A DNA stretch of 23,810 nucleotides from JAXHUH01 sp034211175 (GTDB lineage: Bacteria > Actinomycetota > Acidimicrobiia > Acidimicrobiales > CAIXPF01): the NCBI GenBank assembly GCA_034211175.1, contig JAXHUH010000018.1, positions 1 to 23,810 of the forward strand, written 5' to 3'. Positions 14,429 to 21,257 of the stretch are shown one piece after another (position 1 is the first letter of the stretch; each line of letters starts with the position of its first letter). The translations under genes were made by a program, and so were the position numbers. The notes under the pieces were generated by a model, which did no database searches, was not told where the DNA came from, and was given only the letters and a program-made list of their open reading frames with translations.

Positions 14429-14742
14429 GCGCCGAGCGCGAGCCGATCCCGCCGGGTGCGGTCAGCACGATCCGGGGTCGCTGGCAGCGGCCGGCGCTCG
14501 AGCTGGTGAGCAAGGCGGTGCTCGCCGTGTCGGTCGTGGCGGTGCTCGTGCCCGGGGCGGTGGGGCGGGCCATCGGCGTGGCCGTGGTGGCGGCGATCGT
14601 CGCCGCGCCGCTGCTGCGGGTCGCGTGGCTGGTGTTCCGCTGGACCCAGGAGCGGGACCGGCGCTTCGTGATCACCGGCCTCGCGCTCCTGGGGGTCGTC
14701 GGCACCGGCGCGGTTCTCGCCGCGCTCGGCATCGGCTCCTGA
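14425..14742 (+). CDS. DUF1634-like small membrane protein
   Basis: A 105-residue protein with three hydrophobic helices at about residues 29-45, 47-68 and 83-103 and a conserved-looking RWTQERDRRFVITGLALL loop before the last one. DUF1634 proteins have this layout and are often encoded right after TauE/SafE transporters, so it is probably an accessory subunit. The family match is by pattern and context. The ATG overlaps the transporter stop (ATGA), which implies coupled translation. A hairpin follows directly after its stop. Confidence 0.75.
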   Translation: MSAEREPIPPGAVSTIRGRWQRPALELVSKAVLAVSVVAVLVPGAVGRAIGVAVVAAIVAAPLLRVAWLVFRWTQERDRRFVITGLALLGVVGTGAVLAALGIGS

Positions 14743-14743
14743 C

Positions 14744-14766
14744 GCCGCCCCGGCTCGACCGGCGGC
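14744..14766. terminator. Hairpin between convergent genes
   Basis: GCCGCC (14744-14749) pairs with GGCGGC (14761-14766), and an inner GG/CC pair tightens the stem around a CTCGA loop. It lies between the DUF1634-like gene and the convergent acyl-CoA-dehydrogenase-like gene. Confidence 0.4.
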
Positions 14767-14791
14767 CCGGGACGCCCTGCCGCAGGCGGGC

Positions 14792-15976
14792 CTACGCCTG
14801 GTCGGCGGGCAGGCCGAGGGCGACGAGACCGGCGTGGACCAGGGACTGCTCGGGCGTGAACGGGTGGAACTTCGCACCGCGGATGTCGCGCACGCAGCGC
14901 TCGATCGGCGAGCTCCGGTAGAACCCACGGCCGCCGGCGACCTCGAGGGCGAGGTCGCACACCTCGGCGCCGGCGAGCGCGATCTCCCGCTTGGCCGCCA
15001 TGACCTCGACGACGGTGTCCATCGACGGTGCGGGGTCGTCGCCGACGGTGGCGAGTGCACCGTCGAGCGCCCAGCCGGCGACCCGGAGGCGGGTGTCCAT
15101 CAGCCCGATCTGGCGTTGGACGACCGGGTCCGCTGCCCGGTCGGTGCCGGCGACCGTGGCAACGGCGTGGTCCCGGGCGGAGCGGGCGACGCCGAGGTAG
15201 ACGGCCGCGACCGGCGCCATGGCGACGCTCAGGACGACCTGGAGCGGCGGGTCGATCGTGGCGTGGGGCCGGCGGGCGATGACCCGCGCGTCGGGCACGA
15301 AGACGTCCTCGAGGGTGACGTCGTGGCTGCCGGTGCCCCGCATGCCGAGCGTGTCCCAGTTGTCGAGGACGGTGACGCCGTCGTCGGCCATCGGGATCGA
15401 CATGTTGAGCACGACGGTGCCCTCGTCCGGGTCCTCGTAGGGGAACATCGTGGCCATCACCGCGCCGACCGGGGACTGACTGGCGAAGACCTTGCGCCCG
15501 CTGACCCGGTAGCCGCCGTCGACCCTCACCGCAGTGCCCCGCGGGCGGGTCTGGTCCGCGCCGCCGGTCGACACGACGACGATGCCGTCGTCGGCGATCG
15601 CACGCAGCGTGGCCTCGGCGCCGGCCATGCCCCGGCGGTACCGCCAGGCGGTGAACAGCACGACGTGGTGGTGCATCACCGACGCCAGCGCGGTGGCCGA
15701 GCAGTGGCGGGCCAGCTCCCGCTGGGCCATCGACACCTGGCGGACGGTGGCGCCGTGGCCGCCGAGCTCGGCCGGTACGGCCAAGGCGAGGTAGCCCTCG
15801 TCGCGCAGGATGTCGTAGGCCTCGGTCACGAACGTGCCGTCACGGTCGTGATCGGCGGCGAACCGGCTGATGCGGGCGCCGATCTCGGCGGCCCACGCCA
15901 CCAGCTCCCGCTCCCGCTCGGCGGCCGAGGCGGTCGCGTCGTGAACGTTCGGGTTCGGGTTCTGTGTGGTGACCAT
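14792..15976 (-). CDS. Acyl-CoA dehydrogenase-like flavoprotein
   Basis: A 394-residue FAD enzyme of the acyl-CoA dehydrogenase superfamily, cytosolic. The N-terminal helical domain is followed by GYLALAVPAELGGHGATVRQ. The middle beta domain has VSGRKVFASQSPVGAVMATM and NWDTLGMRGTGSHDVTLEDV, and the C-terminal domain has LEVAGGRGFYRSSPIERCVRD. The usual catalytic YEGT motif near the C terminus is missing. The equivalent segment reads FHPFTPEQSL, with E376 as a possible substitute. That places it nearer to divergent dehydrogenase or monooxygenase-like members than to classical beta-oxidation enzymes. The ATG at 15976 has TACGGT seven bases upstream. It lies 63 bases after the ABC permease gene on the same strand but has its own promoter. 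Confidence 0.88.
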   Translation of the reverse strand: MVTTQNPNPNVHDATASAAERERELVAWAAEIGARISRFAADHDRDGTFVTEAYDILRDEGYLALAVPAELGGHGATVRQVSMAQRELARHCSATALASVMHHHVVLFTAWRYRRGMAGAEATLRAIADDGIVVVSTGGADQTRPRGTAVRVDGGYRVSGRKVFASQSPVGAVMATMFPYEDPDEGTVVLNMSIPMADDGVTVLDNWDTLGMRGTGSHDVTLEDVFVPDARVIARRPHATIDPPLQVVLSVAMAPVAAVYLGVARSARDHAVATVAGTDRAADPVVQRQIGLMDTRLRVAGWALDGALATVGDDPAPSMDTVVEVMAAKREIALAGAEVCDLALEVAGGRGFYRSSPIERCVRDIRGAKFHPFTPEQSLVHAGLVALGLPADQA

Positions 15977-15983
15977 GCCACCG

Positions 15984-16027
15984 ACCGTACGAACCGGCTC
16001 CTGCGCCGCCCAGTACGAACTCTGTAC
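15984..16027 (-). promoter_or_regulatory. -10 box and GTACGAAC operator-like repeats
   Basis: TACGGT (minus strand, 15984-15989) lies seven bases before the ATG at 15976. A plus-strand GTACGAAC occurs at 15987-15994, overlapping the -10 box, and again at 16013-16020, followed by a third GTAC at 16024-16027. The 26-base spacing and the overlap suggest a repressor site. The -35 position reads TGGGCG, a poor match. Confidence 0.45.
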
Positions 16028-16039
16028 CACCCGACGGCG

Positions 16040-16924
16040 TCAGCGTTCGGCGCGGTAGCTGCGCATGGTGAGCGGGGCGAAGACGGCGACCAGGGCCGCC
16101 GACGTCACGAGGACCAGCATCACCGAGCCGGTGTCCATCCGGCCGTGCATCAGCTCCCGGGCGGCCGTCGTCAGGTGGGTCACCGGGTTCACGTCGACGA
16201 ACGCCTGGACCCAGCCCGGCATCGTGTCGGGGTCGACGAACACGTTCGACGCGAACGTCAGCGGGAACAGGATCATCATGCTGACCTGCATGACGTTCTC
16301 CGGCGTCTGCATCTTGAACCCGATCAGCGTCCAGATCCACGACAGGCTGAACGAGAACGTCAGCAGCAGCGCCACCGCGGCGACGACGCCGACGACACCA
16401 CCGTCGGGACGGAACCCGAGGACGACGCCGAGCACGATGGTGATCACCGCGGCCAGCGAGTAGCGCACGAGGTCACCGAGCAGTGCGCCGACGAGCACGG
16501 CCGGGCCCCAGATCGGCATCGAGCGGAAGCGGTCGAAGATGCCCTTCTGGATGTCCTGGTTGAGGCCCATGCCGGTGTACGGCGTGATCATCGCCACCGT
16601 CATGACGAGGATGCCGGGCAGCAGGTCCTGGAGATAGGCGCTGGTCGAACCGGCCAGCGCGCCGCCGAACAGGTACGTGAACAGCAGCGTGAACATGATC
16701 GGGAACATCGTCACGTCGAAGAGCTGCATCGGCACGTGGCGGATCTTGCGGACCGCCCGCCACGCGAACGTGAACGACGCGGTGAGCGGGCTGGCCAGCG
16801 GGGGTGCGTCCCCGGTGGCGAGGACGCGTCCGAGCGCGACCGTCGACGCCTTCGGAACGGCACCGTTGGCCGCGGGTGTCCCGGTGGGCGGGAGGTTCTC
16901 GGAGGACGTGGAGGTCGCGGTCAT
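16040..16924 (-). CDS. ABC-2 type permease, DrrB family
   Basis: A 294-residue membrane subunit of a DrrAB-type ABC exporter. After a hydrophilic N-terminal tail of about 50 residues rich in Ala, Pro, Ser and Thr, the ABC-2 domain starts at FTFAWRAVRKIRHVPMQLFD. About six helices follow, with the family segments NQDIQKGIFDRFRSMPI and VNPVTHLTTAARELMHG. It would form the transport channel as a dimer with the ATPase encoded just upstream. The ATG at 16924 overlaps the ATPase stop by four bases, so it is the last gene of a coupled four-gene operon. The exported compound cannot be told. DrrB relatives carry antibiotics or lipids. Confidence 0.9.
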   Translation of the reverse strand: MTATSTSSENLPPTGTPAANGAVPKASTVALGRVLATGDAPPLASPLTASFTFAWRAVRKIRHVPMQLFDVTMFPIMFTLLFTYLFGGALAGSTSAYLQDLLPGILVMTVAMITPYTGMGLNQDIQKGIFDRFRSMPIWGPAVLVGALLGDLVRYSLAAVITIVLGVVLGFRPDGGVVGVVAAVALLLTFSFSLSWIWTLIGFKMQTPENVMQVSMMILFPLTFASNVFVDPDTMPGWVQAFVDVNPVTHLTTAARELMHGRMDTGSVMLVLVTSAALVAVFAPLTMRSYRAER

Positions 16925-17907
16925 GCCGCTGCTCCTTCGGGGGTGGAGGCGGGATCGGTCTCGGGCTCGGCCGGGTGGCCGGTGAGGGCGAGGAACACCT
17001 CGTCGAGGCTGGGTTGGCCGACCGTGAAGCTCGCGACCGCGATGCCGTCGGCCTCCAGGTCGGCGATGGCGGCGGCGACCCGGCCGGCGGCGCCGTCGCC
17101 GACCGAGGCGGTGAGCGCGGACGCGTCGTCGCCGGGGTGGACCTCGGTGGCGAGCGCGGTGGCCAGCAGCGACGCGGCGTCGCCCCGTCGTGCCGGGTCG
17201 GCGAGGCGCAGGTGGAGGGCGGCCGAGCCGACCGACGCCTTCAGCTCACCAGGCGTGCCCTCGGTGATCTTGCGGCCGTGGTCGATGATGGCGATGCGCG
17301 ACGCCAGCTGGTCGGCCTCGTCGAGGTACTGGGTGGTCAGCAGCACCGTGGTGCCGGCGGCGACGAGGGCGCGGACGATGTCCCACACCTGGTTCCGGCT
17401 GCGGGGGTCGAGGCCGGTCGTCGGCTCGTCGAGGAACAGCAGCTCGGGGGTGACGACGATGCTCGACGCGATGTCGAGCCGGCGGCGCATGCCTCCCGAG
17501 TAGGTGCTGACCAGGCGCTCCGCGGCGTCGAGGAGGCCGAACGCGTCGAGCAGCTCGTCGGCCCGCTCCCGGGCGGCAGGCCGGCTGTGCCCGAGCAGGC
17601 GGCCGAGGAGCAGCAGGTTCTCGCGCCCGGTGAGCTCCTCGTCGACCGACGCGTACTGGCCGGTGAGGCTGACGCAGCGGCGGACGGCCACCGGGTCGGT
17701 CACCAGGTCGTGGCCGAGCACCCGCGCCGTGCCCGAGTCGGGGCGCAGCAACGTGGCCAGCATCCTCACCGTGGTGGTCTTGCCGGCCCCGTTCGGGCCG
17801 AGGATGCCGAACACGGTCGCCGGCGGGACCGCCAGGTCAACGCCCCGCACGGCCTTCGTCTCACCGAAGCTCTTGGTGAGCCCGGACGTCTCCACCGCCC
17901 AGCTCAT
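16921..17907 (-). CDS. ABC transporter ATP-binding protein, DrrA family
   Basis: A 328-residue ATPase that energises the DrrB-like permease. The Walker A motif GPNGAGKT is at 37-44, the Q-loop at Q84, the signature YSGGMRRR at 136-143 and Walker B LLFLDEP at 156-162. The usual switch histidine is Gln193 (TTQYLDEAD), as is common in DrrA proteins. A C-terminal regulatory region of about 100 residues follows, including the FTVGQPSLDEVFLALTG segment typical of DrrA. The ATG at 17907 overlaps the SRPBCC gene stop, and its own stop overlaps the permease start, both as ATGA. Confidence 0.93.
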   Translation of the reverse strand: MSWAVETSGLTKSFGETKAVRGVDLAVPPATVFGILGPNGAGKTTTVRMLATLLRPDSGTARVLGHDLVTDPVAVRRCVSLTGQYASVDEELTGRENLLLLGRLLGHSRPAARERADELLDAFGLLDAAERLVSTYSGGMRRRLDIASSIVVTPELLFLDEPTTGLDPRSRNQVWDIVRALVAAGTTVLLTTQYLDEADQLASRIAIIDHGRKITEGTPGELKASVGSAALHLRLADPARRGDAASLLATALATEVHPGDDASALTASVGDGAAGRVAAAIADLEADGIAVASFTVGQPSLDEVFLALTGHPAEPETDPASTPEGAAA

Positions 17908-18761
17908 CGGGCGATCTCCGTCGCGTCGCGCACGTGTGCGTCCAGCGATGCCAGCCACGCGGTCCACGGCTCCTCTTCGCGTGCGATGTACGCCTTCGCC
18001 GCCTCGGGATCGTCGGCCTCCGGGTACAGGTGGCCCTGGAGCACGACGACGGTGCTCCCCGTGGCCTCGGCCGCCCCGGCGGCTTCGTCCGACGCGCCGC
18101 CGAAGGCGAAGAACGACAGCAGCCCGGCGACCGGCTCGGTCGTCCGCACCAGCAGGTGCTCGGGCAGGACCCGCTCGACCACGCCCCGCACCCCGCGGGC
18201 GTCGACGGACGCGCCGACCTGCGGCGCGCCGAGCCCGTCCCGCAGCGCGGTCATGACCGCCTCCGGGTCGGCGCCCAGCTCGGCCCGGGCGCCGAACATG
18301 ACGACGTCGCGTCCCGCGAAGTGGGCCAGGTACAGGCGCAGGTTGTCGAGCATCGGGGCCCACCCGCGGACCATGTCGTCCCAGAACTCGTTCTCCCAGT
18401 CGGCGCCGGTCCCCATGGCGCTCGTCACGACCCGGACCACGCAGCTCCCGCCGGAGTCGGCCTCGACGAGGAACTCGGTCGCCAACGGCGACACCGGGGC
18501 ACCGGCCTGGCCGACGAGCGACGCCCAGTCCTCCTCGTAGGCGAAGCGCCGGTTGGGCTCCCAGGCGGTGACCTCGCCGTCGGAGGCACCGTCGGGGCCC
18601 CTGTCGAAGTGGACGGCGCCGCCCGCGCGCTCCTCGAGCTCGGTGGGCATCAGCCAGGCACTGATCCCGCGGGCCGTGGCGATGGCGTCCCAGACCTGGG
18701 CGGCGGTGCCGGGCACCTCGAGGGTGAGCTCGAAGTGGTGGGGGACGTGCGGTTCGGTCAT
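17904..18761 (-). CDS. SRPBCC (AHSA1-like) domain protein
   Basis: A 285-residue soluble protein. Residues 1-150 form an SRPBCC/AHSA1-type fold with the typical FELTLEVPGTAAQVWDAIAT, GAVHFDRG, VTAWEPNRRFAYEED and the long C-terminal helix WENEFWDDMVRGWAPMLDNL. Such folds bind hydrophobic ligands. The second half (about residues 151-285) is less clear and may be a divergent domain of the same type. It sits between an ArsR-type regulator and a DrrAB exporter, with ATGA overlaps on both sides. ArsR-SRPBCC gene pairs are common, but the link to the exporter is more informative: it may bind or present the ligand that the exporter moves. That is an inference. Confidence 0.85.
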   Translation of the reverse strand: MTEPHVPHHFELTLEVPGTAAQVWDAIATARGISAWLMPTELEERAGGAVHFDRGPDGASDGEVTAWEPNRRFAYEEDWASLVGQAGAPVSPLATEFLVEADSGGSCVVRVVTSAMGTGADWENEFWDDMVRGWAPMLDNLRLYLAHFAGRDVVMFGARAELGADPEAVMTALRDGLGAPQVGASVDARGVRGVVERVLPEHLLVRTTEPVAGLLSFFAFGGASDEAAGAAEATGSTVVVLQGHLYPEADDPEAAKAYIAREEEPWTAWLASLDAHVRDATEIAR

Positions 18762-19387
18762 GGCGCTTCCTCCGGTTCGGGGTGAGGGTTCGACGGTTCG
18801 GCCGGGGCCGATTCATCGGCCGGCTGGGGATGGACGGCGGCGACGAACCGGTGCGGTCGGCCGTCGTCGTGGTGGTACCTCGCGACGAGGGCGAGCACCG
18901 CGTCGGTCAGCTCCTGCGCGAACGCGGCGCGGTCCTCGGCGGACCGGAAGCCGATGGTGGTGTCGATCGCCATCGTCGGGAGGCGCTTGCCCGCGGCCTC
19001 GGCGCGGCGGGCCATGCTCCCGACCTCGCGGACGGTGCGACCGGCGACCGCGATCAGGTAGCCGGCGGAGAGCCGGTCGGCGACGTGGTCGGGATCGGCC
19101 GCGCCCTCGGCGACCGCGGCGGGCGAGACCACGTAGTTGGCGGCCGTGGCCCGCAGGACGCGCTCGCGGATGCCGCCGTGGGCCCGGACCTCGGCCAGCT
19201 CCACCAGCCCGTGCTCCTCGAGCAGGCGCAGGTGGTAGTTGAGCTTCTGGCGGGGGACGTCGACCCGTTCGGCGAGGTTGGCCGCCGACCCGGGCTCCTC
19301 GGCCAGCGCCCGCAGGAGACGGACCCGGAGCGGGTCGAGCGCCGCGGCCGCGGCCGCCGGGTCCTCGATGACGTGAACGTCGAGCAC
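18758..19387 (-). CDS. ArsR-type winged-helix regulator, leaderless
   Basis: A 209-residue regulator. Residues 17-70 form an ArsR-like winged helix: LDPLRVRLLRALAEEPGSAA, then NLAERVDVPRQKLNYHLRLL and EEHGLVELAEVR. It lacks the Cys metal motif of ArsR/SmtB sensors, so metal sensing is unlikely. Residues 70-209 form an extra domain with a Pro/Glu-rich tail, perhaps for a small ligand. The frame is open to a TTG at 19423, but that TTG is the first base triplet of the -35 box TTGACA. With TACGTT as the -10, the GTG at 19387 lies seven bases downstream and is the true, leaderless start. It heads the operon and probably controls it. Confidence 0.87.
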   Translation of the reverse strand: MLDVHVIEDPAAAAAALDPLRVRLLRALAEEPGSAANLAERVDVPRQKLNYHLRLLEEHGLVELAEVRAHGGIRERVLRATAANYVVSPAAVAEGAADPDHVADRLSAGYLIAVAGRTVREVGSMARRAEAAGKRLPTMAIDTTIGFRSAEDRAAFAQELTDAVLALVARYHHDDGRPHRFVAAVHPQPADESAPAEPSNPHPEPEEAP

Positions 19388-19394
19388 GAGCGGC

Positions 19395-19423
19395 AACGTA
19401 CGCTTGAAAAACGAACTTGTCAA
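19395..19423 (-). promoter_or_regulatory. Near-consensus promoter of the arsR-SRPBCC-drrAB operon
   Basis: On the minus strand TTGACA (19418-19423) is separated by exactly 17 bases from TACGTT (19395-19400), and the GTG start follows seven bases later. The spacer is rich in T and contains a partial inverted repeat (CTTGA with TCAA), a possible site for the regulator itself. This is the strongest promoter in the window. Confidence 0.8.
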
Positions 19424-19588
19424 AGGGTCGACGGGGGGTGTGGCGCCCTTCGGCCGGTCGGTGAGCGTGCGCGCCGGTAGCTCAGGGGCCCGGGAGTGCC
19501 GACGCTGCGGCTGACCGGGTTGTCGACGAGGTGCACCCGGCCGAGTCGTGCCCGCGTCTCGACCCCGCGCCTCGACCCGGCGAGTCGG

Positions 19589-19981
19589 CTAGGTCGCGGC
19601 GAGGACGAGCCAGGCCAGGACGGAGAGGGGCGGGGCGGCGAGGCCGACGATCAGGCCGAAGCCGAGCCACGGGTCCCCGGTCCTGCGCAGGACTGCGCCC
19701 AATCCCACCAGGACGGCGATCGCGAGGAGCTGCACCCAGAGCTCGATCTCCGGCGGGTCGGGCCTGCGCGGGTCGGTCTGGATCCACACACGGGCCGCCC
19801 AGAGGGTCACGGCCGCGGTCGCGACGGCCCGCAGGATCCCCAGCCCGACGGTCGACAGCGTCGGTCGGTCCCGGGGCTCGCCCTGCAGCGGCTCGTAGTC
19901 GTTCCGGTAGTGGGCGTACCAGTTCGGATCGTCCCACGGCTCGGGCCCGGGGTCGGGGGCAGGGTCGTTGCCGCGGCTCAT
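19589..19981 (-). CDS. Small membrane protein of unknown function
   Basis: A 130-residue protein. The N-terminal 45 residues are hydrophilic and rich in Pro, Asp and aromatics (EPWDDPNWYAHYRNDYEPLQ). Three hydrophobic helices follow at about 46-66, 80-97 and 105-128. I do not recognise the family. The ATG at 19981 has GGGGAGG very close upstream. A -10-like TAGGGT at 20018-20023 would give a leader of about 30 bases. The 165 bases between this gene and the arsR promoter hold no gene that I can support. Confidence 0.65.
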   Translation of the reverse strand: MSRGNDPAPDPGPEPWDDPNWYAHYRNDYEPLQGEPRDRPTLSTVGLGILRAVATAAVTLWAARVWIQTDPRRPDPPEIELWVQLLAIAVLVGLGAVLRRTGDPWLGFGLIVGLAAPPLSVLAWLVLAAT

Positions 19982-20017
19982 GGCCTCCCCATGGGTGGAT
20001 CGGTTTTCTGATCCCGG

Positions 20018-20023
20018 ACCCTA
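20018..20023 (-). promoter_or_regulatory. Possible -10 box for the small membrane protein gene
   Basis: TAGGGT on the minus strand lies in a locally less GC-rich stretch, about 36 bases before the ATG at 19981. No good -35 box is seen. Confidence 0.3.
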
Positions 20024-20055
20024 GATCCCAACGCGACCGTTTTCGATACCGATTG

Positions 20056-20100
20056 CCTCGTCCCGCGGACGACCAACCAGCGAGCGTCCGCCGGGCGAGG
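20056..20100 (-). terminator. Terminator hairpin after the GST-like reductase gene
   Basis: CCTCGTCCCGCGGACG (20056-20071) pairs with CGTCCGCCGGGCGAGG (20085-20100) along 16 positions, with one G-T wobble and one mismatch, around a 13-base loop. It begins 16 bases after the reductase stop on the minus strand. The sequence after it is mixed A/T and not a pure T run. Confidence 0.55.
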
Positions 20101-20115
20101 CGCTGCGGCGACGCG

Positions 20116-21147
20116 CTACGCCGCGGTGAGGGGGTTGGCGGTGGCGGGGACGATCTCGTCGGCCGGGGGCGGGCCGGGCGGGGTGCCGTCGCCGAACGGG
20201 CGGCCGCCGAGGGACTCACGGCCGTGCGGGGTGAGCCAGTTGGCCAGGTCGGGGCCGGCGGGGACGATGGCCGTCGGGTTGATGTCCGTGTGGACGCAGT
20301 AGTAGTGGCGCTTGATGTGGTCGAAGTCGATCGTGTCGCCGAAGCCGGGCGTCTGGAACAGGTCCCGGGCGTAGCCCCACAGCGCCGGCATCTCGCTCAG
20401 CTTCTGGCGGTTGCACTTGAAGTGGCCGTGATAGACGGGATCGAACCGGGCCAGTGTCGTGAACAGGCGGACGTCGGCCTCGGTGATCGTGTCGCCGACC
20501 AGGTAGCGCTGGTGGGTCAGCCGCTCCTCCAGCTCGTCGAGCCGTGAGAACAGGCGGTCGTACGCCCGCTCGTAGGACTCCTGGGAGCCGGCGAACCCGC
20601 ACCGGTACACGCCGTTGTTCACGTCGTCGTAGACGTCGGCCATGACCGCGTCGATCTCGTCCCGCTTCGCCTCGGGGTACAGGTCGGGGGCGCCGGGCCG
20701 CTGGTGGGCGGTCCACTCGCTCGACAGGTCGAGGGTCATCTGCGGGTAGTCGTTGGTGACGACGGCGCCGGTGGTGACGTCGACGATCGCCGGGACGGTG
20801 ATGCCCTTCGGGTACTCCGGGTCGCGGGCGAAGTACGCCTCCTGGAGGCGCTCGATCCCGAGGACCGGGTCGCGCCCGTCGGGGTAGGTCTCCCGGTAGT
20901 CCCAGCTGCGGGCGTCATGGGTCGGGCCGGCGATGCTCATCGGCAGCGCCTCCTCGAGCCCGAGCAGGCGGCGCACGATGATCGCCCGGTTCGCCCACGG
21001 GCACGCCCGCGCCACCATGAGGCGATAGCGGCCGGCCTCGACCGGGAACCCGTCGCGGCCGTCGACCGTGATCCGGGTCTCGATGTAGTCGGTGTCGCGG
21101 TCGAAGTCCCCGCCGTTGGCCACGTACCCGTTCGCGTCCTCGCTCAT
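20116..21147 (-). CDS. Xi-class GST, glutathionyl-hydroquinone reductase-like
   Basis: A 343-residue member of the ECM4/YqjG (GS-HQR, Xi-class GST) family, which reduces thiol conjugates of hydroquinones through a catalytic cysteine. The active site ACPWANR has C49. The thioredoxin-like domain continues with GITVPAIVD and VTNDYPQMTLDL, followed by the all-helical domain with YRCGFAGSQESYERAYDRLF, RYLVGDTITEADVRLFTTLA, RFDPVYHGHFKCNR and HIKRHYYCVHTDINPTAIVP. All family hallmarks are present. Actinobacteria normally use mycothiol in place of glutathione, so the real thiol partner here is uncertain. The ATG at 21147 fits the family N terminus. It is divergent from the peptidase gene. Confidence 0.9.
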   Translation of the reverse strand: MSEDANGYVANGGDFDRDTDYIETRITVDGRDGFPVEAGRYRLMVARACPWANRAIIVRRLLGLEEALPMSIAGPTHDARSWDYRETYPDGRDPVLGIERLQEAYFARDPEYPKGITVPAIVDVTTGAVVTNDYPQMTLDLSSEWTAHQRPGAPDLYPEAKRDEIDAVMADVYDDVNNGVYRCGFAGSQESYERAYDRLFSRLDELEERLTHQRYLVGDTITEADVRLFTTLARFDPVYHGHFKCNRQKLSEMPALWGYARDLFQTPGFGDTIDFDHIKRHYYCVHTDINPTAIVPAGPDLANWLTPHGRESLGGRPFGDGTPPGPPPADEIVPATANPLTAA

Positions 21148-21180
21148 CTCCCGATGATGCCCAACTCCCCAGCCCTGAAA

Positions 21181-21198
21181 CGGACCGTGGTCCGGACC
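21181..21198. promoter_or_regulatory. CGGACC palindromes in a divergent promoter region
   Basis: CGGACC-GT-GGTCCG (21181-21194) is followed by an overlapping GGTCCGGACC (21189-21198), so the CGGACC half-site occurs three times in alternating orientation. It lies between the starts of the reductase (21147) and the peptidase (21258) and could be a shared operator. Confidence 0.4.
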
Positions 21199-21245
21199 GA
21201 CGCGGTCGAGCGTCCAGCAAGATGTGCGAAGTTGTGTGGAGCTGT

Positions 21246-21251
21246 TAGATT
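21246..21251 (+). promoter_or_regulatory. -10 box for the leaderless peptidase gene
   Basis: TAGATT is followed by exactly six bases and then the GTG at 21258. No Shine-Dalgarno sequence lies before the start. Confidence 0.55.
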
Positions 21252-21257
21252 CGGCGC

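Noticed and set aside
14834..17503. An 889-codon open frame on the plus strand
   Set aside because: It runs antisense to the dehydrogenase-like, permease and ATPase genes and reads as low-complexity His/Arg/Gly/Val sequence. It is a by-product of high GC codon bias.
16804..18540. A 578-codon open frame on the plus strand
   Set aside because: It is antisense to the ATPase and SRPBCC genes and has the composition of a mirrored high-GC frame.
19467..19560. tRNA-like start (GGTAGCTCAGG) downstream of the arsR promoter region
   Set aside because: The D-arm-like string is there, but there is no matching GAGC, no GGTTCGAATCC-type T-loop and no pairing acceptor stem, so no cloverleaf can be drawn.
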